In this document: piece after piece, positions 8,551 through 18,371 of the stretch
Layout: the number at the start of each line of letters is the position of its first letter
Numbering within the stretch: position 1 is the stretch's first letter
From: Pseudaminobacter sp040045035
Lineage (GTDB): Bacteria; Pseudomonadota; Alphaproteobacteria; Rhizobiales; Rhizobiaceae
Assembly: GCF_040045035.1 (NCBI RefSeq)
Contig: NZ_JBDZDS010000002.1
Span: forward strand, 434,001-498,000
Reading direction: 5' to 3'
Length of the DNA: 64,000 nucleotides
Program-made: the position numbers and the translations under genes
Notes under the pieces: model-generated
The model's database searches: none
Told to the model about the DNA's origin: nothing
Seen by the model: only the letters and a program-made list of their open reading frames with translations

Positions 8551-9741
8551 TTAGCGGTCAACCTCACCAAAGACGATGTCGAGGGAGCCGAGGACGGCGG
8601 TGACGTCGGCCAGCATGTGGCCGCGGCAAAGGAAGTCCATCGCCTGCAGATGCGCGAAGCCGGGGGCCCGCAGCTTGCAGCGATACGGCTTATTGGAGCC
8701 GTCCGACACGAGATAGACGCCGAATTCGCCCTTGGGCGCTTCGACGGCGGCGTAGACCTCGCCCTCCGGCACGCGATAGCCCTCGGTGTAGAGCTTGAAA
8801 TGATGGATCAGCGCTTCCATCGAGCGCTTCATCTCGCCGCGCTTGGGCGGCACGACCTTGCCGTCCATGTTGGAGACCGGCCCCACCTTCTCGGTGCCGA
8901 GCAGGCGCTCGATGCACTGGCGCATGATGCGCACAGACTGGCGCATCTCTTCCATGCGGATGAGATAACGATCGTAGCAGTCGCCGTGCTTGCCGACCGG
9001 AATGTCGAATTCCATCTCGGAGTAGCACTCGTAGGGCTGGCTCTTCCGCAGGTCCCAGGCAGCGCCCGAGCCGCGCACCATCACGCCCGAAAAGCCCCAG
9101 GCCCAGGCGTCTTCCAGCGAGACCACGCCGATGTCGGCGTTGCGCTGCTTGAAGATGCGGTTGTCGGTCAGAAGCTCATCGAGCGCATCGACCGTCTTAA
9201 GGAACGGATCGCACCACTTGCCGATGTCCTCGACCAGCTTCTCGGGCAGGTCCTGGTGAACGCCGCCCGGGCGGAAATAGGCCGAGTGCATGCGCGCACC
9301 CGAGGCACGCTCATAAAACACCATCAGCTTCTCGCGCTCCTCGAAGCCCCAGAGCGGCGGGGTAAGCGCGCCGACGTCCATCGCCTGCGTGGTGATGTTG
9401 AGCAGGTGGTTGAGGATGCGGCCGATCTCGGAATAGAGCACGCGGATCAGCTGGCCGCGCTTGGGCACCGCGATGCCGAGCAGACGCTCAACGGCCAGTG
9501 CGAAAGCGTGCTCCTGGTTCATCGGCGCGACGTAGTCGAGACGATCCAGATAGGGCACCGCCTGCAGATAGGTCTTGTGCTCCATCAGCTTCTCGGTGCC
9601 GCGATGCAGGAGACCGATGTGCGGATCGACGCGGTCTACCACCTCGCCGTCGAGCTCGAGCACGAGGCGCAGCACGCCGTGCGCTGCCGGGTGCTGCGGA
9701 CCGAAGTTGATGTTGAAATTACGAACGGAAGTTTCAGCCAT
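8551..9741 (-). CDS. nuoD: NADH-quinone oxidoreductase subunit D
   Basis: 49-kDa-type subunit lining the quinone site with NuoB and related to the large subunit of NiFe hydrogenases. 396 residues from ATG 9741 (MAETSVRNFNINFGPQHPAA). The segment GPQHPAAHGVLRLVLELDGE, including the quinone-site His, is present near residues 14-33. Here nuoC and nuoD are separate genes, unlike the fused enterobacterial NuoCD. The start overlaps the stop of the upstream GFA-family gene by 8 bases. Confidence 0.97.
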   Translation of the reverse strand: MAETSVRNFNINFGPQHPAAHGVLRLVLELDGEVVDRVDPHIGLLHRGTEKLMEHKTYLQAVPYLDRLDYVAPMNQEHAFALAVERLLGIAVPKRGQLIRVLYSEIGRILNHLLNITTQAMDVGALTPPLWGFEEREKLMVFYERASGARMHSAYFRPGGVHQDLPEKLVEDIGKWCDPFLKTVDALDELLTDNRIFKQRNADIGVVSLEDAWAWGFSGVMVRGSGAAWDLRKSQPYECYSEMEFDIPVGKHGDCYDRYLIRMEEMRQSVRIMRQCIERLLGTEKVGPVSNMDGKVVPPKRGEMKRSMEALIHHFKLYTEGYRVPEGEVYAAVEAPKGEFGVYLVSDGSNKPYRCKLRAPGFAHLQAMDFLCRGHMLADVTAVLGSLDIVFGEVDR

Positions 9742-10174
9742 TGTTGGCTTCCTGTCTGGCTGCGTAGGCCGCCACAACCTCCGCACCGGTCAGCCGGCGC
9801 GTCTCGTTGGCGAAAGCATAGTTGGCGGGCTTGTCGTCGATGAAGATCTCTTCGACGAAGTTGAAACGTTCGGGCTCCGAGAACGCCTGCATCGAAACGG
9901 CCACGCTGCCGTCATGCACGCCGCGCCAGAACAGCGAGGAACCGCACTTCTTGCAGAATGCCCGCTCGCCCCACTCAGACGACCGGTAGACGCCCAGATC
10001 GGTCTCGTCGACAATCTCGACCGACTTGCCGCAGCCGATCGCCATGAAGGCGCCGCCCGACCACCGCCGGCACATGCCGCAGTGGCAGACATCCATCTCC
10101 ATCTTGGACGGCACCGCCGTGAAGCTGACAGCTCCACACAGGCAGCGACCGGTCAATCTTTGGGTTTCGTTCAT
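9734..10174 (-). CDS. GFA/CENP-V domain zinc protein inside the nuo operon
   Basis: 146 residues matching the glutathione-dependent formaldehyde-activating enzyme (GFA) fold. Zinc ligands are visible as GRCLCGAVSF near residue 10, VCHCGMCRRWSGGAF near residue 29 and FCKKCGSSLFW near residue 73. The fold binds one or two zinc ions; a glutathione or formaldehyde function cannot be read from sequence because most members are uncharacterised. It starts 11 bases after nuoC and overlaps nuoD by 8, so it is translated as part of the complex I operon. No signal peptide, so cytoplasmic. Confidence 0.9.
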   Translation of the reverse strand: MNETQRLTGRCLCGAVSFTAVPSKMEMDVCHCGMCRRWSGGAFMAIGCGKSVEIVDETDLGVYRSSEWGERAFCKKCGSSLFWRGVHDGSVAVSMQAFSEPERFNFVEEIFIDDKPANYAFANETRRLTGAEVVAAYAARQEANNG

Positions 10175-10185
10175 TCCGCGCGACC

Positions 10186-10791
10186 TCAGCTGGTCTTCGC
10201 CTTCTCGTCGCCCGGCAGGACGTAATCGGTCCCTTCCCACGGCGACAGGAAGTCGAAACTGCGGAATTCCTGCCGGAGCTCGACAGGCTCGTAGACGACG
10301 CGCTTGGCGGCATCGTCGTAGCGAACCTCGACGAAGCCGGTCAGCGGAAAATCCTTGCGAAGCGGATGGCCCTCGAAGCCGTAGTCGGTCAGCAGGCGAC
10401 GCAGGTCTGGATGACCCGAGAACAGGATGCCGTACATGTCGTAGGCTTCGCGCTCGAACCAGTCGGCACCAGGATAGACGCCAGTGATCGACGGCACCGG
10501 CGTATCCTCGTCGGCCTGCACCCGGAGGCGGACGCGCAGGTTCTGACGCGGCGACAGCAGGTGATAGACGACATCGAAGCGCTTGGCGCGCGACGGATAG
10601 TCGACGCCGCAGACATCGATGATCGAAATGAACTGGCACTGCACGTCATTGCGCAGGAAGCTGGCGACGGCGACGATGTTGTCGGGCTCGACCGAGATCG
10701 TCAGCTCGCCATAGGCGAGCTCCGCCTCGCCGATCTTGCCGGCGAGCTTCTCGGCCAGATAGGCCGCAAGGTCCTTGAGGGCTTCACTCAT
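10186..10791 (-). CDS. nuoC: NADH-quinone oxidoreductase subunit C
   Basis: 30-kDa peripheral-arm scaffold subunit of complex I, 201 residues. The signature EREAYDMYGILFSGHPDLRR near residues 113-132 and the following GFEGHPLRKDFPLTG are both present. No cofactor motif, as expected. It begins 6 bases after nuoB. Confidence 0.97.
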   Translation of the reverse strand: MSEALKDLAAYLAEKLAGKIGEAELAYGELTISVEPDNIVAVASFLRNDVQCQFISIIDVCGVDYPSRAKRFDVVYHLLSPRQNLRVRLRVQADEDTPVPSITGVYPGADWFEREAYDMYGILFSGHPDLRRLLTDYGFEGHPLRKDFPLTGFVEVRYDDAAKRVVYEPVELRQEFRSFDFLSPWEGTDYVLPGDEKAKTS

Positions 10792-10797
10792 GGAAAA

Positions 10798-11379
10798 TTA
10801 CCGTTCGATCGTGCCGGTGCGGCGGATCTTCTTCTGGAGGAGAAGAATGCCATAGAGGAGCGCTTCGGCCGTGGGCGGGCAGCCGGGCACATAGATGTCC
10901 ACCGGCACGACGCGATCGCAACCGCGCACCACCGAGTAGGAGTAATGGTAGTAGCCGCCGCCATTGGCGCAGGAGCCCATGGAGATGACGTAGCGCGGCT
11001 CCGGCATCTGGTCATAGACCTTGCGCAGCGCCGGCGCCATCTTGTTGGTCAGCGTGCCGGCGACGATCATCACGTCCGACTGGCGCGGGGACGCGCGCGG
11101 CGCGATGCCGAAACGCTCGGCGTCGTAGCGCGGCATGGAGATGTGCATCATCTCCACGGCGCAGCAGGCGAGACCGAAGGTCATCCACATCAGCGAGCCG
11201 GTACGGGCCCAGGTGATCAGCGCCTCGGACGAGGTGACGAGGAATCCCTTGTCGGAAAGCTCGTTGTTGATGTCTGCCACGAACGGGTCGTCCGCACCGA
11301 TCAACTTGCCGGTGTTCGGGTCGATGATGCCCTTGGGCTGGGCCGCGACCAGCGTGGAGGATGTCTGGTTCAATCCCAT
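10798..11379 (-). CDS. nuoB: NADH-quinone oxidoreductase subunit B
   Basis: PSST-type subunit carrying terminal cluster N2, which donates electrons to quinone. It shows the tandem cysteines in FGLACCAVEMMH (Cys72-73), MGSCANGGGYY near residue 137 and VPGCPPTAEALLYG near residue 167. The ATG at 11379 (MGLNQTSSTL) is chosen; an in-frame ATG seven codons upstream would deepen the overlap with nuoA. The chosen start overlaps the nuoA stop by 10 bases. 193 residues. Confidence 0.96.
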   Translation of the reverse strand: MGLNQTSSTLVAAQPKGIIDPNTGKLIGADDPFVADINNELSDKGFLVTSSEALITWARTGSLMWMTFGLACCAVEMMHISMPRYDAERFGIAPRASPRQSDVMIVAGTLTNKMAPALRKVYDQMPEPRYVISMGSCANGGGYYHYSYSVVRGCDRVVPVDIYVPGCPPTAEALLYGILLLQKKIRRTGTIER

Positions 11380-11735
11380 TCCAGCGCTCCCTTCTTCCAT
11401 TCATAGATGAAGCCGATGGTGAGCACTGCCAGGAAAACCATCATCGACCAGAAACCCAGCATCCCGATCTTCCCGAAGGAAACGGCCCAGGGGAACAGGA
11501 ACGCCACTTCCAGGTCGAAGATGATGAAGAGGATGGACACCAGGTAGAAACGGATGTCGAACTTCATGCGGGCGTCATCAAACGAGTTGAAGCCGCACTC
11601 ATAGGCCGACAGCTTTTCCGGATCGGGATTGCGATACGCAATCAGGAAAGGCGCAGCGATCAGCGCAAGGCCGATCACCAGGGCAACGCCTATGAAAATG
11701 ACAATGGGAAGGTATGAACTTAAGAGCCCACTCAT
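11370..11735 (-). CDS. nuoA: NADH-quinone oxidoreductase subunit A
   Basis: First gene of the operon; 121-residue membrane subunit of complex I with three helices. The conserved loop YECGFNSFDDARMKFDIRFY is at about residues 45-64. ATG 11735 is preceded by GGAAAG about 8 bases upstream. The frame stays open upstream, but an N-terminus MSGLLSSYLPIVIF is usual for the family. Confidence 0.96.
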   Translation of the reverse strand: MSGLLSSYLPIVIFIGVALVIGLALIAAPFLIAYRNPDPEKLSAYECGFNSFDDARMKFDIRFYLVSILFIIFDLEVAFLFPWAVSFGKIGMLGFWSMMVFLAVLTIGFIYEWKKGALEWD

Positions 11736-12079
11736 GCTCTGACTTTCCGTTGGCGGCCGATCGACCTGAATTATAGCACCGAATCGAGCCGCGAGGCCGC
11801 GACACATATGTCGGGGCGGCGCTGCCGAAAATCCATGCTGCAACGCGGCGAGGGTTAGCGCAGCCGGTCCGGCGAAGCAAGTCAAACGTTGGCAAAACGG
11901 TGACTGCGTCAATCGCTTTTGCGCGATTGACCCCTCACAAGGCACATTTAAATTCCATACTTTTTTTCTCCACTTTTCCTCCTGACACAATTCGGGTTGC
12001 AACATTGCTAGCCTTGAGCGCCAATCCGATTCCCGGCCAAAGCGAGCAATTGCAACATCATGTGGCGGAACGAACGACC
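11736..12079. promoter_or_regulatory. divergent control region between nuoA and ycaQ
   Basis: A 344-base gap with no ORF I believe. On the minus strand a perfect TATAAT (plus coordinates 11770-11775) lies about 35 bases upstream of nuoA and could be its -10 box, although no good -35 sits 16-18 bases further out. A perfect 9-base inverted repeat, GTCAATCGC-TTTTGC-GCGATTGAC, occupies 11908-11931 and could be an operator or a hairpin. An AT-rich, pyrimidine-rich stretch follows at about 11945-11985. Promoter assignment is tentative. Confidence 0.4.
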
Positions 12080-13279
12080 ATGAAGGACAGGATTTCGCTC
12101 AAGCTGGCGCGACGCATAGCGCTGGCCGCACAGGGCTTCGCTGATTCCCGGCCCGCCGGCCCCATCGACCGGAGGCATCTGAACAAGGTGCTTTCACGCA
12201 TCGGCCTGTTGCAGATTGATTCCGTCAGCGTCGTGGTGCGCGCGCACTACATGCCGCTGTTTTCGCGGCTCGGCTCCTACCCGCGCGACCTGCTCGACAA
12301 GGCGGCCAATTCCAAAAAGCGCTCGCTGTTCGAATATTGGGCGCATGAGGCCTCGTTCCTGCCTGTGGAAACCTACCCGCTGCTGCGCTGGCGCATGGAG
12401 CGCGCCTCTCGCCATAAGGAAATGTATACCGGCCTCGCCAAATGGGCACAGCAGAACAAGCGGCTCATCGACGACATCTATAGCGAGGTCGTCGCACGCG
12501 GCCCCGTCGCCGCCTCGGATATCGATGGCGCAAAAGGCTCCGGCGGCTGGTGGGGCTGGAGCGACGAAAAGCACGCCTTCGAATGGCTGTTCTGGGCGGG
12601 GCGCATCACCACCGCCTCCCGGCGCGGGTTCGAGCGCCTCTACGACCTGCCCGAACGCGTGCTGCCGGCCGCCATATATAATGCAGCCGTGCCGCAGGCC
12701 GCCGACGCGCACCGCGAACTGTTGCGCATCTCGGCGCGTGCGCTCGGCATCGCGACGGTCGGCGACCTGCGCGACTATTTTCGTCTCTCGCCCGCCGACG
12801 TGAAGGGGCGCGTGGAAGAACTGGTCGAATCGGGCGAGCTTCTGCCGGTGCGCGTGGAGGGCTGGAGCCAGCAGGCCTATCTGCACACGGGTGCGCGCAT
12901 GCCGCGCAAGGTGGAGGCCCGCGCGCTGCTGGCCCCATTCGACCCGGTCGTGTGGGAACGCTCCCGCGCCGAGCGCCTGTTCTGCTTCCGCTATCGCATC
13001 GAGATCTACACGCCGGCCGCCAAGCGGCAATACGGCTACTACGTCCTGCCCTTCCTGCTCGGCGACACGATTGCCGCGCGCATCGACCTGAAGGCCGACC
13101 GGCCCGCCGGCGTGCTGCGCGTGCAAGCCGCCTATGCCGAACCCGGCGCGCCCGCTCACACCGCCGAGGCGCTTGCCGACGAACTTCGCTTGATGGCGCA
13201 ATGGCTGGAGCTGGAGCGCATCGAGGTGGTACCGGCTGGCGACCTTGCACCGGCGCTCAAGGACACGCTGGCGTCGTAA
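12080..13279 (+). CDS. ycaQ: YcaQ/AlkX-type DNA glycosylase (HTH_42 family)
   Basis: 399 residues, the usual size. It belongs to the winged-helix HTH_42 family whose studied members excise alkylated bases and open interstrand crosslinks. The catalytic motif of the AlkX branch, Q-hydrophobic-D, is seen in GLLQIDSVSVV near residue 45; the AlkZ branch would have QxQ. Other family stretches include FEYWAHEASFLP and LLAPFDPVVWERSRAERLF. The ATG at 12080 (MKDRISLKLARRIAL) matches family N-termini; the frame is open further upstream. Transcribed divergently from nuo. Confidence 0.88.
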   Translation: MKDRISLKLARRIALAAQGFADSRPAGPIDRRHLNKVLSRIGLLQIDSVSVVVRAHYMPLFSRLGSYPRDLLDKAANSKKRSLFEYWAHEASFLPVETYPLLRWRMERASRHKEMYTGLAKWAQQNKRLIDDIYSEVVARGPVAASDIDGAKGSGGWWGWSDEKHAFEWLFWAGRITTASRRGFERLYDLPERVLPAAIYNAAVPQAADAHRELLRISARALGIATVGDLRDYFRLSPADVKGRVEELVESGELLPVRVEGWSQQAYLHTGARMPRKVEARALLAPFDPVVWERSRAERLFCFRYRIEIYTPAAKRQYGYYVLPFLLGDTIAARIDLKADRPAGVLRVQAAYAEPGAPAHTAEALADELRLMAQWLELERIEVVPAGDLAPALKDTLAS

Positions 13280-13322
13280 CCGCGCGTTGACAGGACAACG
13301 CGCCCCCGCCTAAATTCGCCGC

Positions 13323-13496
13323 GACGGTCCCCTCTCCGCAAAGGGAGGGGCCAAGAGGGAATGCGGTGCGGGGACAAATCCCAATTCCGCAGCTGTACCC
13401 GCAACTGTAAGCGAAGAGCCGAAGGCCGACAGCCACTGGAATTTTTCCGGGAAGGCGGCGCGAGGCGACGAGGCGCGAGCCAGGAGACCTGCCGTC
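13323..13496 (+). ncRNA. cobalamin riboswitch upstream of the cob cluster
   Basis: Class-defining elements occur in order: GACGG at 13323 pairing with CCGTC at 13492-13496 (P1), the CTGTACCCGCAACTGTAAGC core near 13390-13410, GCCACTGG near 13432, GGGAAGGCGG near 13449, and the B12 box AGCCAGGAGACCTGCC at 13478-13493. It lies 44 bases upstream of the first cob gene. A GC-rich hairpin (about 13509-13523) between aptamer and ribosome site may be the expression platform, so the likely outcome is repression of the cluster by adenosylcobalamin, probably at translation initiation. Confidence 0.93.
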
Positions 13497-13539
13497 TAAA
13501 CGAAATCCGACCGCCCGGCGGGTGTCCTGGGCAAGGAGC

Positions 13540-13970
13540 ATGATTCTAGTGAAGACCGAAGCTGACCCGACAGCACTGGCCGAGGATGTCCGTGATTTGG
13601 ATGTCTCCGACGTCACCGTTGTCGTCTGTTCATCCTGCCGGGACGAAACCGGCTCCGACGCCCGCCCCCGCGCCGGCGAATTTCTGGCGCAGGGCGCAGC
13701 ACACGCCGCGACCAACGAAAATATCCGCGTGCGCCAGGTCGAGTGCCTCGGCAACTGCAAGCGCCGCCTCAGCGCCGCTTTGCTGCGCGAGGGCTGCTGG
13801 AGCTACGTCTTCGGCGACCTGACGACCGAAAGCGGGCCGGACCTGATCACCGGCGCAAAACTATTCGCCACCGCGACCGACGGCATCCTGCCCTGGCGCG
13901 GCCGTCCCGACAGCCTCAAGCGCGGCCTTGTCGCGCGTATTCCCCCTCTTGCGATAGTAAAGGACATTTC

Positions 13971-13974
<4 letters not shown>
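13540..13974 (+). CDS. DUF1636 ferredoxin-like protein, first gene of the cob cluster
   Basis: 144 residues of the DUF1636 family (annotated elsewhere as metal-binding or cobalamin-associated). Cysteines occur as VVVCSSCRDETG near residue 29 and VECLGNCKRRL near residue 69, a spacing that recalls thioredoxin-like 2Fe-2S ferredoxins. The ATG at 13540 has an AAGGAG 7 bases upstream. Being the first gene after the B12 riboswitch and overlapping cobW by ATGA ties it to corrinoid synthesis. Its biochemical role is not established; electron donation to an oxidative or cobalt-reducing step is a guess. Confidence 0.88.
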
Positions 13975-15008
<1,034 letters not shown>

Positions 15009-15023
15009 GCCAGGCGCACGGCC

Positions 15024-18000
15024 ATGCACATACTGACCACGACATCCGCCTCGCTCGACGATCTGATCGAGCCGGTCGACCTTCGGCAGACGCCGGCGGA
15101 TGTCGTGGCGCTGTCCTTCACCGACAGCGATCTGGCCGGGCTGGCGGCGGCGTGGCGGCAGGAGGCGGACACCCTGCCCTCCATGCGGCTGGCAGCACTT
15201 CGCGACCTGCGCCACCCGATGTCGGTGGACCTGTGGGTCGACAGCGTGGCCGCGCATGCCAAGATCATTCTCGTGCGCATCCTCGGCGGCTACGACTGGT
15301 GGCGCTATGGCTGCGACCGGCTGGCCGCCATCTGCCGGGACAAAAAAATCCATCTCGCGCTGCTGCCGGGTGAAAGCCACGACGAGGACCAGCGGCTGAT
15401 CGAATGCTCGACCTTGCCGCGCGAAAAACTCGACCTGCTGCTCGCCTATTTCCGCGAGGGTGGGCCGGACAATATGCGCGCCCTGATGCGCCAGCTCGCC
15501 GGACTTGCGGGCGGCCAGGGTGGCGTGGCGGAGCCGGTTGCGGTGCCGAAGGCCGGATTTTACGAGCCCGGCAAGGGCGTGGTGGAGGCCGCCGCTGCAG
15601 TGGTGGCAGACGCCCCCGTCATCCCGATCCTCTTCTACCGCTCGATGCTACTGGCGGCCGATGTCGGTCCGATCGATGCGTTGGTCGAGGCGTTGCGCGG
15701 ACACGGCATCGCGCCTGTTCCCATCTTCGTCTCCAGCCTGAAAGACAAAACCTCCCTCGCCTTCGTGGAAAGCGCGCTGGCGGACCTGAAACCCGCGGCC
15801 ATCATCACCGCCACCGCCTTTGCCAGCAGCGCCGAGCCGGGCGTGGAAACGCTGTTCGACCGCGCGGGCGCGCCGGTATTCCAGGTCATCGTCGCCACCA
15901 CGCGCCGCGATGCCTGGGCGGAGAACCAGCGCGGACTGGCGCCGGCCGACCTTGCCATGCATGTGGTGATGCCCGAGCTCGATGGGCGCATTCTTGCCGG
16001 CGCGATCTCGTTCAAGGCCGAGATGGAAGCGGATGCCGCGCTGGCCTTCAAGGGCCTCGCCAATCGCCCCGAGCCCGACCGCGTCGAGCAGGTGGCGAGT
16101 CGCATCGCGGCGTTCCTACGCCTGCAGCACGAGCCACGCGCGACGCGCAAGGTGGCGATCCTGATCCCGGACTATCCCAGCGCGCCCGGCCGCACCGGCT
16201 ATGCCGTCGGCCTCGACGTGCCCTCCAGCGTGCTCGCCATGCTGCACGACCTGAAGGCCGAGGGCTATCGCGTTGAAGGGATTCCCGAATCGCCGCGAGA
16301 GCTACTGGACCTTTTGGCGCGCCGCGACCACGGCATTAGCCTTGATGACTATGTCCGGTTCTCTGCCGAATTGCCGGCAGAAGCGCAGGCGACTGTTCAG
16401 GCCGCCTGGGGCGATGCCGCAACTGAAACAGAGGAAGGCTGCACTTTCCCATTCCGCGCCGCGACCTTCGGCAACATCACCGTTGCCCTAGCACCCGATC
16501 GCGGGCGCTCGGCCGACCGCCGCGCCGACTATCACGACCCGACGCTGCCGCCGCGCCATGCGCTGCTCGCCTTCGGGCTCTGGCTGCGCAAAAGCCTCGG
16601 CTGCCACGCGCTGGTGCATGTGGGCGCGCATGGCACGCTGGAATGGCTGCCCGGCAAGACGGTGGCGCTCGGCCAAAACTGTTTTCCCGAAATCGTCACT
16701 GGCGGCCTGCCGGTGGTCTATCCCTTCATCGTCAGCAATCCGGGCGAGGCAGCGCAGGCCAAGCGGCGCATTGCCGCCGTCACACTCGGCCACCTGCCCC
16801 CGCCGCTTTCCCATGCCGGACTGGACGAGAACCAGCAGACGCTGGAACGGCTGGTGGACGAATATGCACAGGCCGACGGTCTGGACCGCCGCCGCCGCGA
16901 CAGGCTCGCAAAGCTGATCGTCGACACCGCTTCGCAAACCGGCCTTGCCGCCGAGGCCGGCGTCGCCAGGACCGACGCGCCCGACGAGGCACTGCGCCGC
17001 ATCGACGCCTGGCTCTGCGACCTCAAGGATTTTGCGGTCAAGGACGGGCTGCACGTCTATGGCCGCGCCAGCGAAGGCGAGGCCGACGAAATGCGCCTGA
17101 AAAGCTCGGAAAGCGAGCGCGCGGCGCTGATCGCCGCGCTCGATGGCCGCCACATCACCGCCGGCCCCTCCGGTGCGCCGGCGCGTGGCCGTACCGAGGT
17201 GTTGCCCACCGGCCGCAACCTGTTCACCGCCGATCCGCGCACCATGCCGACGCCGACCGCCTTCGACCTCGGCCGCGCGGCAGCGCAGGAGGTGCTGACA
17301 CGCTATCTGCAAGATCATGGCGACTGGCCGCGTTCTCTCGTCATCGACCTCTGGGGCAGCGCCTCGCTGCGCACCGGCGGCGAGGAGATCGCGCAAGGCC
17401 TGTTCCTGATGGGCTGCCGTCCGCAATGGGATGCAGCCACTGGCCGCGTGACCGGCATCGAGGTGCTGCCGCCGGCAACGGTGGGGCGGCCGCGCGTGGA
17501 CGTGACATGGCGCATTTCCGGCCTGTTCCGCGACATGTTCCCCACCCAGATCGCGCTCATCGACGCCGCGGCCGCAGCCGTCGCAGCGCGCGACGAGGAT
17601 GCGTCGGAAAACCCGCTGGCCGCCGAGGCGCGCACTCTTGGCAAGGCGCCTGCCCGCATCTTCGGCTCGTCGCCCGGCACCTATGGCGCGGGGCTGGAGG
17701 ACATGCTGGCGCGCGGCGAATGGCAGGACCGCGCCGAGCTCGGCCGTGCCTATCTGGACGCAACCTCCCACGCCTATGGCGGCGCTTCGGGCGAAGGCGT
17801 TTCCGCGCCCGGCGCCTTCGCGACACGTATCGCCGAGGCCGACCTTCTGGTGCATAGCGGTGACGATCCCGGCCGCGATATCCTCGAAGGCTCGGCCGAC
17901 GTCGCCTTCATCGGCGGCTTTTCGGCAGCGCTTGCCGCGCTGGGCACCAATGCCGACGTGATCGTGCTCGACACCACCGACCCGGCACGACCCCGCCCGC

Positions 18001-18371
18001 GCTCGGTCACCGAGGCGGTGACGCGCGTTGTACGCGCCCGCGCGGTCAATCCGCGCTTCATCGAGGGCCAGATGCGCCACGGGCCGCGCGGCGCCTCCGA
18101 ATTCGCCGAGACGGTGGACCGGCTGGTCGGCTTTGCCGAAACCACCCATGCGATTCCCGGCGCCCTGATCGAGGCCGTGCACGACGCCTATCTCGGCGAC
18201 GAAGCGGTGCGCGCCTTCCTGCTGCGCGAGAACCCGGCGGCAGCCAAGGTGATCGCCGAGCGCTTTGCCTCGGCGCGCCGGCGCGGGCTGTGGCACCCGC
18301 TGCGCAACTCGATCGACGACGATCTGGCGAGCCTGATCGCCGAGGCCGAAGCGCTGGGGGCTGCGGCATGA
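15024..18371 (+). CDS. cobN: cobaltochelatase subunit CobN
   Basis: Large H subunit of the ATP-dependent cobaltochelatase that inserts cobalt into hydrogenobyrinic acid a,c-diamide; partners CobS and CobT are not in this window. Recognised by CobN/magnesium-chelatase BchH features such as HALVHVGAHGTLEWLPGKTV (near residues 527-546) and IFGSSPGTYGAGLEDMLARG. The length of 1115 residues is below the roughly 1270 of the classical Pseudomonas denitrificans protein, but the frame is continuous with both ends recognisable, so it is taken as a complete shorter variant. It begins 15 bases after cobW. Confidence 0.95.
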   Translation: MHILTTTSASLDDLIEPVDLRQTPADVVALSFTDSDLAGLAAAWRQEADTLPSMRLAALRDLRHPMSVDLWVDSVAAHAKIILVRILGGYDWWRYGCDRLAAICRDKKIHLALLPGESHDEDQRLIECSTLPREKLDLLLAYFREGGPDNMRALMRQLAGLAGGQGGVAEPVAVPKAGFYEPGKGVVEAAAAVVADAPVIPILFYRSMLLAADVGPIDALVEALRGHGIAPVPIFVSSLKDKTSLAFVESALADLKPAAIITATAFASSAEPGVETLFDRAGAPVFQVIVATTRRDAWAENQRGLAPADLAMHVVMPELDGRILAGAISFKAEMEADAALAFKGLANRPEPDRVEQVASRIAAFLRLQHEPRATRKVAILIPDYPSAPGRTGYAVGLDVPSSVLAMLHDLKAEGYRVEGIPESPRELLDLLARRDHGISLDDYVRFSAELPAEAQATVQAAWGDAATETEEGCTFPFRAATFGNITVALAPDRGRSADRRADYHDPTLPPRHALLAFGLWLRKSLGCHALVHVGAHGTLEWLPGKTVALGQNCFPEIVTGGLPVVYPFIVSNPGEAAQAKRRIAAVTLGHLPPPLSHAGLDENQQTLERLVDEYAQADGLDRRRRDRLAKLIVDTASQTGLAAEAGVARTDAPDEALRRIDAWLCDLKDFAVKDGLHVYGRASEGEADEMRLKSSESERAALIAALDGRHITAGPSGAPARGRTEVLPTGRNLFTADPRTMPTPTAFDLGRAAAQEVLTRYLQDHGDWPRSLVIDLWGSASLRTGGEEIAQGLFLMGCRPQWDAATGRVTGIEVLPPATVGRPRVDVTWRISGLFRDMFPTQIALIDAAAAAVAARDEDASENPLAAEARTLGKAPARIFGSSPGTYGAGLEDMLARGEWQDRAELGRAYLDATSHAYGGASGEGVSAPGAFATRIAEADLLVHSGDDPGRDILEGSADVAFIGGFSAALAALGTNADVIVLDTTDPARPRPRSVTEAVTRVVRARAVNPRFIEGQMRHGPRGASEFAETVDRLVGFAETTHAIPGALIEAVHDAYLGDEAVRAFLLRENPAAAKVIAERFASARRRGLWHPLRNSIDDDLASLIAEAEALGAAA

